From Alphaproteobacteria bacterium (GTDB lineage: Bacteria; Pseudomonadota; Alphaproteobacteria; Micropepsales; Micropepsaceae), in NCBI GenBank assembly GCA_019508105.1, contig JAEKMB010000277.1:1-5521 (forward strand): a DNA stretch of 5,521 bases, given 5' to 3'. The translations under genes and the position numbers were made by a program. A model generated the notes under the pieces. The model saw only the letters and a program-made list of their open reading frames with translations. It searched no databases and was not told the DNA's origin. Shown piece after piece: positions 5,296 to 5,521 of this stretch. Each line of letters opens with the position of its first letter. Position 1 is the first letter of the stretch.

Positions 5296-5521
5296 TGCAT
5301 CTCTCCCAGCGCGCGCTTGAGCCGCGACAGGGCCAGCCGCAGCCGCGACTTGACCGTGCCCAAGGGGATGCCCAGCTCCGTGGCGATCTGGCTGTGCGGC
5401 TTGTCGGCGAAGAAGGACAATTCCACCACCTGGATCTGGTCGGCCGGCAAATCTTTCAATGCCAGCCGCAGCCGGGATTCGTCATCGGCCAGCACCATGC
5501 CTTGGTCGGCGGCGGGCCCGC
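5292..5521 (-). CDS. rpoE: ECF sigma factor, RpoE/ChrR-associated type (C-terminal part, truncated by window edge)
   Basis: The frame is open from the right edge to TGA (5294-5292); 75 codons are visible, and the N-terminal part with region 2 (core-enzyme binding and -10 recognition) lies outside. The ATG at 5498 is probably an internal Met, since the frame continues upstream (GPAADQG) and regular ECF factors are about 170-190 residues. What is seen is sigma region 4: LKDLPADQIQVVELSFFADK, then the helix-turn-helix HSQIATELGIPLGTVKSRL, which reads the -35 element, and the RLALSRLKRAL end helix. The downstream chrR gene overlaps by four bases, so the pair is one operon and the sigma factor is almost certainly held by ChrR. 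By family this is the ECF11/RpoE group, whose Rhodobacter member drives the singlet-oxygen response at TGATCC-type -35 sites. Its own autoregulated promoter would be beyond the window. Confidence 0.93.
   Translation of the reverse strand, partial: GPAADQGMVLADDESRLRLALKDLPADQIQVVELSFFADKPHSQIATELGIPLGTVKSRLRLALSRLKRALGEMQ

Overview
The window looks like chromosomal DNA of a GC-rich alphaproteobacterium. The main support is an RpoE-type ECF sigma factor overlapping a ChrR-type zinc anti-sigma factor, a pairing best known from alphaproteobacteria such as Rhodobacter, plus a NodT-family outer-membrane lipoprotein and a promoter-like site resembling the Caulobacter -10 consensus. The species cannot be named from the sequence. 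I see no phage, transposase, CRISPR array, tRNA or rRNA.

Left part, plus strand: the window opens inside a PQQ-type beta-propeller protein (1-1084, N-terminus missing). After a short AT-rich spacer with a plausible promoter comes a monocistronic gene for a small exported protein of unknown function (1203-1454). It ends at a textbook intrinsic terminator (1474-1507). About 560 bases without a convincing gene follow (1455-2014). They hold a candidate structured RNA (about 1632-1763) and an imperfect palindrome (1910-1944) lying over a possible promoter of the next gene. That gene (2015-3460) is a complete NodT/TolC-type efflux outer-membrane lipoprotein with no pump or adaptor gene beside it in the window.

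Right part, minus strand: reading from the right edge, the C-terminal part of an ECF sigma factor (region 4) overlaps the chrR anti-sigma gene by ATGA, so the two are very probably translated together. ChrR keeps all the expected zinc ligands of both domains. After a 121-base gap made largely of inverted repeats comes a complete aldo/keto reductase gene (3558-4532). It lies convergent to the efflux gene, with a 97-base spacer between them.

Functionally, the sigma/ChrR pair would form a switch responding to singlet oxygen or organic peroxide, as in Rhodobacter. The downstream reductase could remove carbonyl products of oxidative damage, but that link is inferred only from gene order. No new multi-gene defence or metabolic system is visible. 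The least explained items are the candidate structured RNA, the small exported protein and the palindromic intergenic elements.
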